Part shown: positions 52,255-63,906 of the stretch, piece after piece
Numbering within the stretch: the first letter of the stretch is position 1
Layout of the letters: each line of letters opens with the position of its first letter
Assembly: GCA_958510875.1 (NCBI GenBank)
Contig: OY294067.1
Location: forward strand, 148,044,243 to 148,108,242
DNA: 64,000 nucleotides
Source of the DNA: Endomychus coccineus
Lineage: Eukaryota > Arthropoda > Insecta > Coleoptera > Endomychidae
Reading direction: 5' to 3'
Position numbers and translations under genes: made by a program
Notes under the pieces: model-generated
What the model saw: the letters and a program-made list of their open reading frames with translations, nothing else
Told to the model about the DNA's origin: nothing
Databases searched by the model: none

Positions 52255-53220
52255 TAGTCCAGTCGTCCTGCAATATGGATTGGAAATTTTTCCACATCTC
52301 TATTTTATGGTTGATATTCATGTTTTTTGGGTCGCTGATCACGAATATGGGGGTTGAAAAATCGTAGGCACATGGCGTTCCGAGATATTGGCCATTTTTG
52401 ACCCAAAAATAGCCGTTTTTAGAGTTTTCGTCGTTTTTGGCGATTTAAAGGAAAACAACACATTTTATCGACTAGACAGTGCGTACAAATCTGTGAAGAA
52501 ATGAAAAATATAAGTATCTGAGTCATTCGGGGCCTGAAATAAGGCCCATTTTTTTTTTTTTTTGGCAACATAAAAATTAAATTTCGTCATACAAATTTTC
52601 CTCTAAGAACTTTATTTTTTGCGCAATGGTAGTATTCCATGTGTATTTTCGAATCAATCTTGATTTTCCGTCTACCCCTTTTTTTGGTGCCAGAATCCGC
52701 CATCTTAGAAAAAATAGTTTTTCATCATAACTCCGTTAAAAATGGGTCTCTTGATCCAAATCAAGATGCGAATTGAAGAGTTTGATGTCTCCTACAACAT
52801 CTCCAGGATCCAAGCATTTTGATTGAAAAGTGAAGAAATGGGACCGTTCTGAAAAATCAAGGTTCCAGAAGAAATTTATAATTTTCAGGTTAGAATACTT
52901 GTATGGAATCAAAAATCCACATGCAAATAGCGGAAAGTTCTACAAGTATTTCAAGCTTCCGTAGGTCTTTTTTGGATTAGTAGAACTTGAGATATCTATA
53001 TTTGGGTTCACAATGAGCCTAGTTTTGACCCTAATCAAAAAAAATTCTCACAGAAATGACTTCTGGCTATCTTACCCTAAATCGTCGACCTTCCACGTAT
53101 CTGTGAAGGAATCATAGCGCCAGTTGAAAAAAGAAAACCGGAGCAAAAAAAAAACAAATGCGCTCGAATTCCGAGCTAATATAGATTTTAAACAAAAAAT
53201 TCAAATTTTTGAATTTTTTT
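52255..53220 (+). repeat. Left inverted repeat of the nested transposon
   Basis: Matches the complement of 54785-55795; landmarks GTCGCTGATCACGAATATGG, GGCGTTCCGAGATATTGGCC, AACAACACATTTTATCGACT, CAAATGCGCTCGAATTCCGA. Confidence 0.85.
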
Positions 53221-53662
53221 TTGTCGTTTTGAATGTGTTGTTTACATAACAATATTAAATACTGTTAATGTAATAATGAATTTGAGATTTGTTATTGATA
53301 ATTTTCATGATAATTGAAATATTACTATTTTTCTTTCATTCTGAATTTACTGTTTTAACTAAGAAAAAAAAAACACTATCAATATGATGATGAACAGGAA
53401 AGTGATTATCCATCATAATATAATCTCGCGTGATGTCTAGTCAAGTAGAAAAAATGGCCCCAAAAAATTCCATAGAATGCGTACGATTACAGTTTTCTAT
53501 TCTTACAAGATCAGATGTTCATCGTTACCATGGTGATCCACAGAGATCATCACGTTGTACGCGTGTAACTTATATTTTTATTTGAAATGCTTTCAGTGGA
53601 TCCGCTTTTTACAGGCAAGGTAAAAAAAAATTTTTTTCAATGTCAATTTTTTACCAAACGAT

Positions 53663-54424
53663 TTGAATGAATTTTATAAAATTGAGCCAGATGTTGAAAA
53701 AATATTCAGAACTGGTAGAAGTATTTCGTATCAAATATATGCTCCTGAATTACAAAAGAAAAATATTCAAAACCTCGGCCACTTGCGCTTTATTTGTTAT
53801 ACCAATAGAGTTCGAAAGTCGGCATGTGAACTTGAATGTTTGCCACCAACTGATGATGCAACTAAATTACACATGTTACGTGTTTATTATCAGGTGCAGC
53901 TTTGGATAGGCAATGATACCATTGACCCAACCAAATGGGGTTGGAAAAGTACAGAAAATGGTTTTGAGGCTATTCAAACATATAAAGAAGCTGCACCTAA
54001 AAATTTGCTGAAAATAATTGCATGTGGTTGCAAAGTCAGTTGCAGTGGCAAATGTTCTTGTAAGAAAGTAGGTATACCATGTACAATTCTATGTAAACAC
54101 AGCGAGGGTAAAGACTGTGCAAATAGCGTTGAACCAGAAGTTACGTTATTAGATGATAACGAATTTTCAATAAATGACGATGTCGATGATGATGATAATG
54201 ATGATCTTAATGATAATGATAGGAGTAATGTAATTCCTTCATCAGTAGGAAATGATGATGATCAAGAACCCGATAGTGATTCTGCAATTGATGATAATAT
54301 CAATAATGATCATATTACATCAGCAACTTGCTACGAAAGTGATGAAGAAACTGAGGATATGACATCAGATTCGACTACGACTGAAAGTGAGGAAAGCATT
54401 GCACCTAAAAAGCGTAGAGTATAG
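53663..54424 (+). CDS. Cysteine-rich (CXC-like) protein of the nested transposon, N-terminus probably missing
   Basis: An open frame of ~253 codons. The first ATG inside the frame comes late, so a start upstream or an earlier exon is likely. LECLPPTDDATKLHMLRVYY, QVQLWIGNDTIDPTKWGWK and APKNLLKIIACGCKVSCSGK, CSCKKVGIPC are found at the C-terminal end of a large family of repetitive insect and cnidarian proteins of unknown function. The C-x-C spacing resembles the tesmin/TSO1-type CXC DNA-binding motif. An acidic DDDDNDD region follows, then a basic nuclear-localisation-type end, APKKRRV. It may be the DNA-binding part of the transposon's own machinery. No catalytic motif is visible in this fragment. 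Confidence 0.5.
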   Translation: MNEFYKIEPDVEKIFRTGRSISYQIYAPELQKKNIQNLGHLRFICYTNRVRKSACELECLPPTDDATKLHMLRVYYQVQLWIGNDTIDPTKWGWKSTENGFEAIQTYKEAAPKNLLKIIACGCKVSCSGKCSCKKVGIPCTILCKHSEGKDCANSVEPEVTLLDDNEFSINDDVDDDDNDDLNDNDRSNVIPSSVGNDDDQEPDSDSAIDDNINNDHITSATCYESDEETEDMTSDSTTTESEESIAPKKRRV

Positions 54425-54784
54425 GGATTATATATTATGATGAGGTTGTTGGTTTATTAAGGATAAGAATTAATCGTTATTTATCTCAAATAGTAAAATC
54501 TGCCATGTACAAATGTATTATTGATGACTGTTTTTTTAAGTAAGAAAGAAACAATATATAAGATACAATATGTAACAATGTCATTCATAGTTAAATATAT
54601 ATTTTTCTTTAAAAATTTTCCTATCCAAAAAAAAATACATAAATTATTATTATTATTATAATTATTTTTCAATTCGTCAATAATAAAATTCATGTTTATT
54701 ATTAGTTTATTGATTATCTTTAATTTTTTCGATTAAACGGTACCTTTTCAAAACACCATTATCGTAAAAAAAAATTACATTGAT

Positions 54785-55795
54785 TGGAAAAAAAATTGAA
54801 ATTTTTTTTTTAAATCTACCTTATTGATGCTCGGATTTCGAGCGCATTTGTTTTTTTTTTGCTCCGGTTTTCTTTTTTCAACTCGCGCTATAATTTCTTT
54901 ACAGATACGTGGAAGGTCGACGATTCAGAGTTAGATAGCCAGAAGTCTTTTCTGTAAGAATTTTTCTGATTTTTTCGATTAAGGTCAAAACTGGGCTCAC
55001 TGTGGACCCAAACCTACATCAATAGATATCTCGAGTTCTACTCATCCAAAAAAAACCTACGGAAGCTTGAAATACATGTAGAACTTTCCGCTATTTGCAT
55101 GTGGAAGTTTAATCTCATACGAGTATTCTAACCTAAAAATTATCATTTTTTTCTGGGACCTTGATTTTCAAAACGGTCCCATTTCTTCACTATCCAATCA
55201 AAATGCTTGGATCCTGGAGATGTTGTAGAAGACATCAAACTCTTCAATTCGCATTTGATTTGGATCAAAAGACCAATTTCTAACGGAGTTATAATGAAAA
55301 ACCGTTTTTTTAAGATGGCGGATTTTGACGCCAAAAAAAGAAGGTAGACGAAAAACCAAGATTGATTCGGAAATACACATGAAATACTATCATTGCGCAA
55401 AAATAAAGTTCTTAGAGGAAAATTTATATGACGAAATTTAATTTTTATGTTACCAACAAAAAAAAACAAAATGAGTCTTATATCAGGCCCCGAATGACTT
55501 AGAGACTTCTATTTTCCGCCATTCGACGCATTTTTCATTTCTGTAATAATTTGTTTGCACTGTCCAGTCGATAAAATGTGTTGTTTTCCCTTTAAATCGT
55601 CAAAAACGACGATATCTCGGAAAAACGGCCATTTTTGGATCGAAAATGGCCAATATCTCGGAACGCCATGGGTCTACGATCTTTTAACCTCCATATTCGT
55701 GATCAGCGACTCAAAAATATAGATATCAATCATGAAATAGAGATGTGGGGAAAATATCATTTTAAGTGTATCTCAATTGCAGGACGACTGGACTA
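54785..55795 (-). repeat. Right inverted repeat of the nested transposon
   Basis: Complement of 52255-53220, slightly longer; ends ATTGCAGGACGACTGGACTA. Frames inside it (for example 55469-55143 on minus) are repeat by-products. Confidence 0.85.
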
Positions 55796-56608
55796 TAGGG
55801 ATCCTGTCTTGAATGAACAAAGGTAAAAACTATTATTGGCTGTAACTAGTAAAATTTCTGAATATTTAAATAAACTTGAGGTGCTGAAGCAACCTCAGAA
55901 ACCAGTAGTGCCTTTAGATCCAAATTTTTCACCGTTTTCACCATCGACACCATCTCATTCCACTCCAACCAGAGTAGGGAACCAACTACCCCAACAAGAC
56001 GCTAGTAATTCAGGTTCTTCACTGGCTGGCCAAATGGCTGCCATGGGTTCAAGTATTTCTACTGTTCCTATTTATGAATGGAATTTGAAATTTTCTGGTG
56101 ACGAGGGCACAATTAGCTTTAATGCATTCCTAGAAAAAGTTTCTGAATTTCAGCATTCTAGGGGTATTAGTCATTTAGAGTTATATCGCTGTGCAACAGA
56201 TCTTTTTGAGGGTAATGTCTTGAATTATTTTTATTTGATAAGAAGATGTGCTAGTGATTGGACTAGTTTAATCAAATTGATGAGAGATGAATTTTTGCTA
56301 TCACACTTGAGTGATAAACTTTGGAAACAAATTGTGGAACGTACTCAGGGTTTCAGCGAACCAATTGGTATTCATGTGGCAGCATTGACTGAATTAATTG
56401 ACCGTATGCCTATTCCAGTATCAGATGATTTGCGATTAAAAGTATTGAGATCGAATATCTTGCCTTTTTATCAAGAACGCTTATCTCTTCACGTAGTTAC
56501 AACGCCATTTGAGCTAATTGAACTTTGTCGGAGATTAGAAGAAACGCGGATATGTATAGGAGAATTCCAACCCCCTAGGAAAGGTAATCTTTCTCTAGAA
56601 CATGATTA
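55796..56608 (+). pseudogene. Gypsy gag, capsid part
   Basis: Continuation of gag after the nested transposon. A TAA at 55824 interrupts it; coding then runs as LLLAVTSKISEYLNKLE, a proline-rich linker, VPIYEWNLKFSGDE and ISFNAFLEKVSEFQHSRGIS, with TSLIKLMRDEFL and LRSNILPFYQERLSL-like helices of the capsid domain, to TAA 56607. This fold packages the RNA in virus-like particles. The capsid part itself is uninterrupted (257 codons from 55836). Confidence 0.8.
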
Positions 56609-56823
56609 AGATTATATAGCATCTAGGCGTGCGCTTGAAATACAAAGGGATAAATCAAAAGTTTCTGAGACTGGTGGAATTTAATTCAGAACATAAACCT
56701 AAACCAACAACCAGTACTGGCAGGGTTTGTTATAGATGTAACCAACCGAAAACTTGTCCTACCTGTAACAAGAAACATCCTCACAGTAGTCATTTGGGAA
56801 ACGGAACGGGAAATCAACATTAG
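56609..56823 (+). pseudogene. Gypsy gag, zinc-knuckle end
   Basis: GRVCYRCNQPKTCPTCNKKH at about 56718-56790 retains parts of two CCHC-type knuckles (one shortened), the nucleic-acid-binding nucleocapsid region. The frame differs from the capsid part, probably by a small indel near 56608. Confidence 0.65.
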
Positions 56824-56831
56824 GTCGAGAG

Positions 56832-57464
56832 TTGTTTTCCAGGGGAGAATATTCGACCACTCACAGTTCAATAGGGAATGCTACTCATCCCTTCCAAAAA
56901 CAGCAAGATTTAGACTTCGAGAAGACCAAAGATAAAATAGTCTTGGATTATGTGTTTTCACATGTTGATCCAGGAGAGTGTCCATATTTAAAGGTTATCA
57001 TCTTAGGTTTAGATTTTTATGGGTTACTTGATTCGGGAGCAAATAATGTTTTTCTTGGAGGAAAAGGTTGGGATAAGATTAGGAACTTAGGCATTACTTT
57101 AGACCCAAATGAAACTGCTACTTGTACCATTGCGAATAATGAGACATGTCGTTGTATAGGGATTGCTTGTGTGCCAATTAGGGTTCGTGATGTTATAAAG
57201 CTGATTCAGGTTTATGTAGTTCCTGAGCTGCGTCATGAAATAATTTTGGGAATAGATTTTTGGGTCAAATTGGGCATTGTACCTGACATGCGTCGCGATG
57301 AGTGGTATTTTTCCAACGAGCATCTTTCAGCTCCAGAAGTCTCTTTTATCCAAAGTGAAGCGTATTTAACACCCGAACAGCAGTCTACTTTGAATACGGT
57401 AATCTCAACATATTTCCAGAAGATGGGAGATAAATTTGGTTGTACTTCAGTTTGTCAAACATAG
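56832..57464 (+). pseudogene. Gypsy aspartic protease
   Basis: A 210-codon frame. The retropepsin active site is seen as YGLLDSGANNVFLGGKG, then the hydrophobic flap region and the conserved LRHEIILGIDFWVKLGI. It matures the gag-pol polyprotein. The frame ends at 57464 at a frameshift; the RT part begins in the next frame at about 57470. The protease itself has no lesion I can see. Confidence 0.82.
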
Positions 57465-57801
57465 GATTATGGTTGATTGTGAACCTATCAAACAAAGGTA
57501 TTACCCTGTGTCGCCTTTCAAACAAAAACTGATTGATCAAAAAGTAGACGACATGCTAAAGGAAGGGGTTTTTGAAAAGTCAACTTCAGCTTGGTCTTCC
57601 CCTATTCTTTTAGTACCTAAGGAGAATGGAGAAAATAGATTTGTGGTAGATTTCCGTAAGATAAACAATCACAGTTTGAAGGATGCATACCCATTGCCAT
57701 ATGTAGCTCCTATTCTAGACAAATTGGGTGGTGCAAAATACTTGTCGTCGTTAGATCTACAAAGTGCGTATTGGCAGGTGAACTTACGTTCAACTGGGTG
57801 A
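57436..57801 (+). pseudogene. Gypsy reverse transcriptase, N-terminal third only
   Basis: IKQRYYPVSPFKQKLIDQKV, SAWSSPILLVPKENGENRFV, VDFRKINNHSLKDAYPLPYV and YLSSLDLQSAYWQVNL are the fingers motifs and motif A (with its catalytic aspartate) of a gypsy RT. Immediately after WQVNL the sequence jumps into the RNase H-integrase tether. The YxDD motif, thumb and RNase H are deleted, an estimated 1.2 kb. Confidence 0.88.
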
Positions 57802-59034
57802 AGTTACAGATAAGTGGTATACAAAACTCAGAAATCGTATTCGTAATAACCCGTTGTCGTTCACATTGTGGAGAGTAAGCGGTGAAAGGATATATAAGTA
57901 TGTAGAACTAGACATTCCTGAATTGAGGCAATCTTCCGAACATTGGAAGTTGGTTGTTCCGAAGGACAAGCGGAAAGAAGTTATGGAATCTTGTCATCCT
58001 GTCCCCATTGATGGACATTTGGGTATTCAAAAGACTTATTTTAAGGTTGCTAGATTGTATTATTGGCCAGATATAAAAGCTGATATTAGTAGGTTCGTTA
58101 CACATTGTTCTACGTGTCAACGTGTGAAGCCAGAACAAAAACGTCCAGCACGTTTGATGGGGGGACCTGTGGCTGCGACTAGAATATGGAAAACTATTAG
58201 TATGGATTTATTTTGACCATTACCAAATAGTAAACATGGGAATGTGTACATTTTTGTCGTTACTGATACTTTCAGTAAGATGAACTGTTTCTTCGCAATT
58301 AGAAGAGCTTTCGCTCATACCCTGGTGAAACTTTTTAAAGATCAAGTCTTCCTACGCTTGAGTATACCAGAAATAGTTCGTTGCGATAATGGAGTACAGT
58401 TTATAAGTCGCGAATTCAAACGGTTAGTTTATAAATATGGGACAAAAATAATTTTTAACCCTTATTATCACCCGTCGCCTAATCAAACGGAACGCGTAAA
58501 TCGGGTACTAAAGACTATGATCTCTGCATTCATTACTGATAATCAACGAGATTGGGACCAGAACTCAACTGAGCTCGAATGTGCCGTAAATACCTCCGTA
58601 CATCAAACAACTAGCCGTACTCTGTATTTTTTAAACTTTGGATGCGAAATGATTCTTCACGGTACTGAATATTCTAAAATAGCGGAATTCAATGATCCTA
58701 CGGTCAGTCTTTCTGAGGAACATAAAATAAGCAAAAAAGTAGAAAGTTTGGATAAGCTACGGAAAATGGTTTGTAAAAAGTTGGAAAATGTTCATGAACG
58801 AACTGCTGTTCAACATAATTTGAGACGTCGTGATGTACAATTTTCTGTCGGGGACTCGGTATGGAAACGTCTATATGCACAGTCAGATGCCGGAAATTAT
58901 TTTTCTGCCAAATTGGCTATTGTGTGTATGAACTCGAAGACAAAAATGATAAATCGAAAGGCCGATGGCACGTGAAAGATTTGAAACCATATCATGGACC
59001 CATTGAGGATCGTGAGTATTCCGGTGAGACATAA
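57802..59034 (+). pseudogene. Gypsy integrase
   Basis: The frame 57854-58216 has the HHCC zinc region (SCHPVPIDGHLGIQKTYFKV, ARLYYWPDIK, THCSTCQRVKPEQ) and MDLF with the first aspartate. A TGA at 58214 replaces a glycine. The next frame, 58244-58975, carries VRCDNGVQFISREFK (second aspartate), PNQTERVNRVLKTMI (glutamate), the YNLRRR-like HNLRRRDVQFSVGDSVWKR and a frameshift near 58915. The end (GRWHVKDLKPYHG) reaches TAA at 59032. It closely parallels the minus-strand copy at 12839-11605. Confidence 0.87.
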
Positions 59035-59154
59035 TTTATCATACTTAGCAGAAACCCATTTCCCAGTGGACTGATATCCAGCTTGGCGCGAAACTGTTTG
59101 GATTTCGGCACATAAGTTCTTTGACTGTGTGAAAATTCCTGAGTAATTTTCTTT

Positions 59155-59168
59155 GAGAAGGGGGGTGG
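59155..59168 (+). promoter_or_regulatory. Polypurine tract
   Basis: GAGAAGGGGGTGG directly before the 3' LTR start, the plus-strand primer of reverse transcription. Confidence 0.75.
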
Positions 59169-60714
59169 TGTAATGTCCTGGATTGGAAATTACTTGAATC
59201 TCTGGTTATGACGTTATAGGTTAGATCAAAACAGTTCGTATATCATTTACTCAATACGACTAGTCGAATTCGTTCATTGAAGATTGTCACACTATGTTAC
59301 ATCTTTTTACAACGAATATCGTGAAGTAGGTCGATCGCGTTATCACATATTGTTTAGTTCCCATGCAACGATTTATGACAATAGAAAGTTATAGTTCAGA
59401 GTATGATGGAAGAAACGGAAATTGGTTTAAAAGTTACGTGGCAGAAGAGAACGGAAGGTCGTGGTGGTTACTCGTTGTAAGTCACTTGGCTAGAAGAATA
59501 TACTGGTTGAATAACTGGAACCTTATTAGAGGGATTTATTCTACCAAGATATTAAATGTTTGTTTTGGAACTTATAATTTCACTGGTTTGGTAAGCAGAC
59601 AGCAGACCATCAAATTGGGATAATTGGACCTACACGTGTTCCCAGGACACCGAATAGAAGCCCGAAATTATATTATTCTTGACTTTGGAAACCCTTCTTC
59701 GTTATGAAAGGTAACTATATCTGATTGAATTTTGTTTCACTCTATTTGATAACTTGCCCTATATTTTTCACCAGTAATAATTTTTATGAAATGAATTTTC
59801 TTATAACCTAGGAATCAGTCAGGGTGAAAGCTGAGAAAAATAAGATAATTATCTGAACTAAGTTAAATTACCTACAGATCAATATTGTAGAAGTTGGGAG
59901 TTTATTAGAATTATTTTGTTGTATCAATTATTTTTATGTACAATGTATGTGTATTTTATTTCTACAAGGGTATGTCATTTCCAAGAGAACTAAAAGTGAA
60001 TATACTTGTGAATTGTTCAATAACGGGTTAGGTTAGTTACTCTGTAAGGAACAGTTGTGCTCATGTTTGTATATTATTTTTAGGGGTTTTTCCTTTTCTG
60101 TTTTTTTTATTGGACATCAGTTATTCTGGAAGTTTTGGAAAAACCACTTGTCTAATATGGAGATTGTAGCAAGTATTATGCCATATTAACTGGGTCAAAC
60201 TGTGTTGAAAATAGACCATCCAGGGATTCAGGTCTAGGTTATAACCGAGAGTTTAACTAGGTAACATGTTACAAACATTGTTTTAATTGTGGTTATATTG
60301 TTAACAAGTCGACTTGGTAAGAACATCTAGATATAAGTTTTGGTACTAATTTAACTTGTAAAACAACCAAATTCAAATGAGTTACATTTTGCTATCAGGA
60401 TTATTTTTGTGTTAAATTTTTATGTTAAATACAACCACCTACCATTATTTTGTTACGGTAGTGTTTCAATTACTCACCTCTTACATCCTTTTCTTCTTAT
60501 TTTTCCGTTTATTCAAGCATAGTTGAGAGTAATTAGGCAAAATTGATCATACAAAACGGACTGGCGCCCATATCATCTTTCATGATAATTTATATTGAAC
60601 TCCAAGGCCTAGTACAGTGTAACTCGAAGTTGGCGAACCACTCCTCCTGAGTAGCACGGGTTATTTATGTAATTGGAGATTGAGATATACGATACAGAGA
60701 AAAATTACGTAACA
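59169..60714 (+). repeat. 3' LTR of the gypsy element
   Basis: Starts TGTAATGTCCTGGATTGG, ends ACGTAACA, followed by target duplication CCCT. It contains the small frame 59363-59623 homologous to 50080-50301. Confidence 0.9.
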
Positions 60715-61140
60715 CCCTAGCAGCTAGAAGTAACACAAAACTATAGACCCCTAGCGGGTAGAAGCGACATCAAGCCCCAGCCACCTAGTGGGCAGAAGCG
60801 ACACCAAACCCTAGCAGGCAGAAGCGACCCGCCATCTAGCGGACATTCAGCAAAGTTTCGAACCATGCCTCTTGCACGGGCCGGTAATACAGTGACAATA
60901 CCTACCAACATCTGGCCTGGTCCGGTAATACAGTGACAACATCCGGCTCGGGCCGGTAATACTGTGACAATACTTACCGACATCTGATGATGACCGGAAG
61001 TGACTGTCTGGCCCAAGTGTCGCCATACCTTCTCATGTGTCGAGAATACGACATACATGGTCAGTGTGCTAGAAACGACAGCTCCTAAAGTAGAAAAAAG
61101 GCTAAAAAAATCATGATGATCAATACAAAACAAGAGGGTT
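60715..61140. repeat. Two short tandem arrays
   Basis: 60715-60850 has ~35-bp degenerate units with CTAGCGGGTAGAAGCGACA; their beginning lies left of the gypsy element (49845-49881), so the element split this array. 60870-60980 has three ~43-bp units with GGGCCGGTAATACAGTGACA. The minus frame 61148-60741 is a product of these repeats and is not a gene. Confidence 0.65.
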
Positions 61141-61179
61141 TCTAACAACCAAACCAGAATAAAGAAATTTGTGTGATTT

Positions 61180-62129
61180 TCAAAAACGAAAAAAGAATCT
61201 TCTCCTGCGATAAATTCAAAGAAATGCGTTTAAATGAAAAATAGGAAGAACTTAATGTAAACAAATGTGGTTTCAATTGCTTACGAATCGGGCATAATGT
61301 GAAAAATGGTAAGCTTGGCTCATGTACAAAATGCAACAAAAGACACAATAGTTTGTTGCATGTAGAAGAAAATACAAATGATCAGACTAATACCAAAGTT
61401 AGTTTATCTTCTCTTAATATCATTGAACATGTTCTGTTATCGACAGCCGTCGTTTGAATTTTTGACAGCAATGATTGTTCTCACAATGTCAGACTACTAG
61501 TTGATTCAGGATCTCAGTCAAGTTTTGTTTCAGAAAATGCAAGCAAAAAATTGAAATTCAAATGCAGAAGTGTTTCGGTTATTATTTCAGATCTACACAA
61601 TATAATTTCAAATTCCAGTAAAGAATGTGATGTAACTATTCATTCAATTGCTTGTAAATGTAGTAGTACAGTCAAATGTTCAGTTTCATCAGAAGATACG
61701 TTTATATTGCCAAATACGAAATTGAATATCATTGATTTGAATATTCCAAGAAATGTGAGTTTGGCAGATCCACAATTTAACAAACCGCTAAAAATTGTCG
61801 TAGCGTAGGGAGCTAATGATTTCTGGGGAATCATTTCTTCAGTACAATTTAAATTGGGATCTAATAAGCCTATTTTACGAGGATCGAAATTGGGATGATT
61901 AATTTCAGGTACGATTGTAAATTTAACATCACAACATAGACTTCGCAATTTTAGTCATAATACTGAATTACAAGACCAATTGGCGCGTTTCTGAGAATTG
62001 GAAGAGGTGAAAATTAGAGCGATTATGTCAGTTGAAGAAAATAATTGTGAAACTCATTCCAAAAATACAACCAGAATATTAGAAAATGGTCAATTTTTAG
62101 TTCCTGTCCCAATTAAAGAGTCTACAGAT
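61180..62129 (+). pseudogene. BEL/Pao gag end and protease region
   Basis: From about 61205: CDKFKEMRLNE, CGFNCLRIGHNVKN, GSCTKCNKRHNSLLH give the cysteine-histidine knuckles that end BEL gag. RLLVDSGSQSSFVSENASKK (about 61490-61545) is the retropepsin site. The frame 61551-61808 continues, and SNKPILRGSKLG plus LISGTIVNLTSQ are the usual BEL protease-linker words. DQLARF, ELEEVKIRAIMSVEEN and GQFLVPVPIKES lead toward the RT. Several stops occur (61457, 61806, 61897, 61992). It is cut at 62129 by the solo LTR and resumes at 63907. Confidence 0.8.
62126..62129. repeat. Target duplication AGAT, left
   Basis: Exact match to 63903-63906 on the other side of the solo LTR; BEL coding sequence continues across it. 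Confidence 0.75.
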
Positions 62130-63902
62130 TGAAACGGGACGCTATGCGTCAGTTATGGATCACTCTGTCCCTGAGTATCAGTAGTGATAAATTGCCCCAA
62201 CTAGCTTAAAAATGAAATATTCATTCTCGGGGCTCGTAGTGAAACGTGTCCTGTGATTCTAAACTTGTGAATTACCCTGAGCACCAACTGCTTGAGAATA
62301 ACAAACTAAAAAATTAAGAATTCACAGTCACGATTCCAGGCACTACGAGGTGTATAATAGTTGATGAATATTCAGAAAAATAAGACAAAGTCCAACTTAA
62401 CAACTTGGTTTTATTCCAAAAGGAATTTGAATAACGATTTAAATAAGATACAATTTTTGTATTTAACAAACTTGTGGTATAATATAAACTAAAATTGAAT
62501 TTTGAATTATGAAAATATAAAAATTAGATACTTTGGTTACTAATTTAATAATAAAGAGATGAATATGATATAAATTTAGTTGAGGGCTTTGAATACATTT
62601 ACATTAATTAAAAAGGTTATCAAATACAAAATTTAAAAGTGAACCTTCGAAATAGATTACTATAAAAATTAGTGCAACACAAATTTAGTTGGACAACAAA
62701 AATCAGTGAAGTGAAAATATGGTCATTCAAACTAAAAAATGTTACCGTCCTTGGAACTTGATGGAGCTGGAGGTCGGCTCTGCCAGGAAATTCACTAAAC
62801 CGTCACGGGCAAGAAGGAAAGTCGTTCAGACCCTGTTATTACAGAACAAACGAACAGTATCTTGTTCAAAGGGCGGGTAACACAATCCATAGGAATCACC
62901 ATACGATTCCACAACTGATTATGTTATCTCCCAAACTGTATAAACACTACATAAACAAAATTGAAATCTTGAAGAGAGTATTATTGCAAACAACAATCTG
63001 AATTATTCTGAAAAGAATTAAGTTATTACAATTGATATTTGAATTGGTAAAATTAAGAAAATAACTGAAAAGAATAATAATTAATAAGTCGGAATTTGTC
63101 ACTTAGCATGAAAACTGATCTATGTGAATTGATTTGCACAAAGAATTGAGATGTGTAATTTATACTATAACTTGAATAAGCGTAACAGTGGTGTTTCTCA
63201 TGATCTCAATAAGCAGTAATTGAGTTCCCTTCTTCAATGTTACCCCAAACAATATTTACTTCACCTTATAGTCAAATAAGACAAAACCCTGTGTACACAG
63301 GTACCAGGACAACAAAATGGTGAGTCTCAAATCACTCAACACGAACACGTGCCATTTGTTGGGTTATACACGAAGAGAAAATGAAAATACTGTATCACCA
63401 GACTGCCTACGTCTCATTGAATTGTTTTCGTATAAAGATCACAAAAAAATACCTAATGACTCAAAAGATTATCGCAGAACTATGCTAGATAACAAAGTGA
63501 TTGCATGGTGAATACTGAGAGGTTAGTTGAGACTTATTTCTACTGAAATATAACAACGTTCAGGGACTGTTCATCCTGAATTCTAATTACGAAAACAAAT
63601 CAAATTAAATAGTCCCTGATATTAATTATGTTTCAATAGCAGATTAAAAGAGACTATAAAACCAAAGAATTATTGAATCTCAACTTACCCTCAGTAAGAC
63701 TCGCACGACAATGCCTACTTGAGACTTCCGTTCTGATATCTCCCCTCCTCGCAATTCTCGCGCTAACGACCATGAGGAACTAATTTCGAAAATCGATTCC
63801 CTATTGACCGGACAGATGTCTCTGATGAATCATATGACGAAGAGAAATCATTAATCTAATAATTACAGTGTTATTCAAACAAGTAACGTTGGAAGCGTTA
63901 CA
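62130..63902 (-). mobile_element. Solo LTR, same family as 38131, minus orientation
   Basis: Plus strand begins TGAAACGGGACG and ends AGCGTTACA, i.e. TGTAACG...CCCGTTTCA in reverse, as in the LTRs at 38131/42813. Length 1773 bp. It is flanked by AGAT on both sides (62126-62129, 63903-63906), so a full element inserted here and recombined to one LTR. The frame 63317-63511 is in LTR sequence and not conserved. Confidence 0.85.
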
Positions 63903-63906
63903 AGAT

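Larger units (their letters stand above)
52255..55795 (+). mobile_element. 3.5 kb DNA transposon with ~1 kb inverted repeats
   Basis: Ends are a perfect 20-bp inverted pair (TAGTCCAGTCGTCCTGCAAT). Inverted similarity continues to about 53220 on the left and 54785 on the right, with some small gaps. The centre (53220-54785) holds one gene with a cysteine-rich domain (53663-54424) and no visible DDE transposase. It is inserted in gag with a probable 3-bp target duplication TAG. Its superfamily is not recognised. Confidence 0.8.
49886..60714 (+). mobile_element. Ty3/gypsy LTR retrotransposon with nested transposon
   Basis: LTRs of 1552 and 1546 bp (TGTAAT...TAACA), a Lys-tRNA-type primer site, then gag, zinc knuckle, protease, RT and integrase in gypsy order, a polypurine tract, and a 4-bp target duplication CCCT. 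A 3.5 kb inverted-repeat transposon splits gag (52255-55795). A deletion removes the second half of RT and all of RNase H near 57800. Stops and frameshifts make it inactive. Its interior is 7.7 kb, or 4.2 kb without the insert. Confidence 0.9.

Noticed and set aside
55143..55469. 108-codon minus frame
   Set aside because: Lies in the right inverted repeat of the nested transposon and is not kept open in the left one.
60741..61148. 135-codon minus-strand frame
   Set aside because: Lies in two short tandem arrays, with repeated PARAG-type text.
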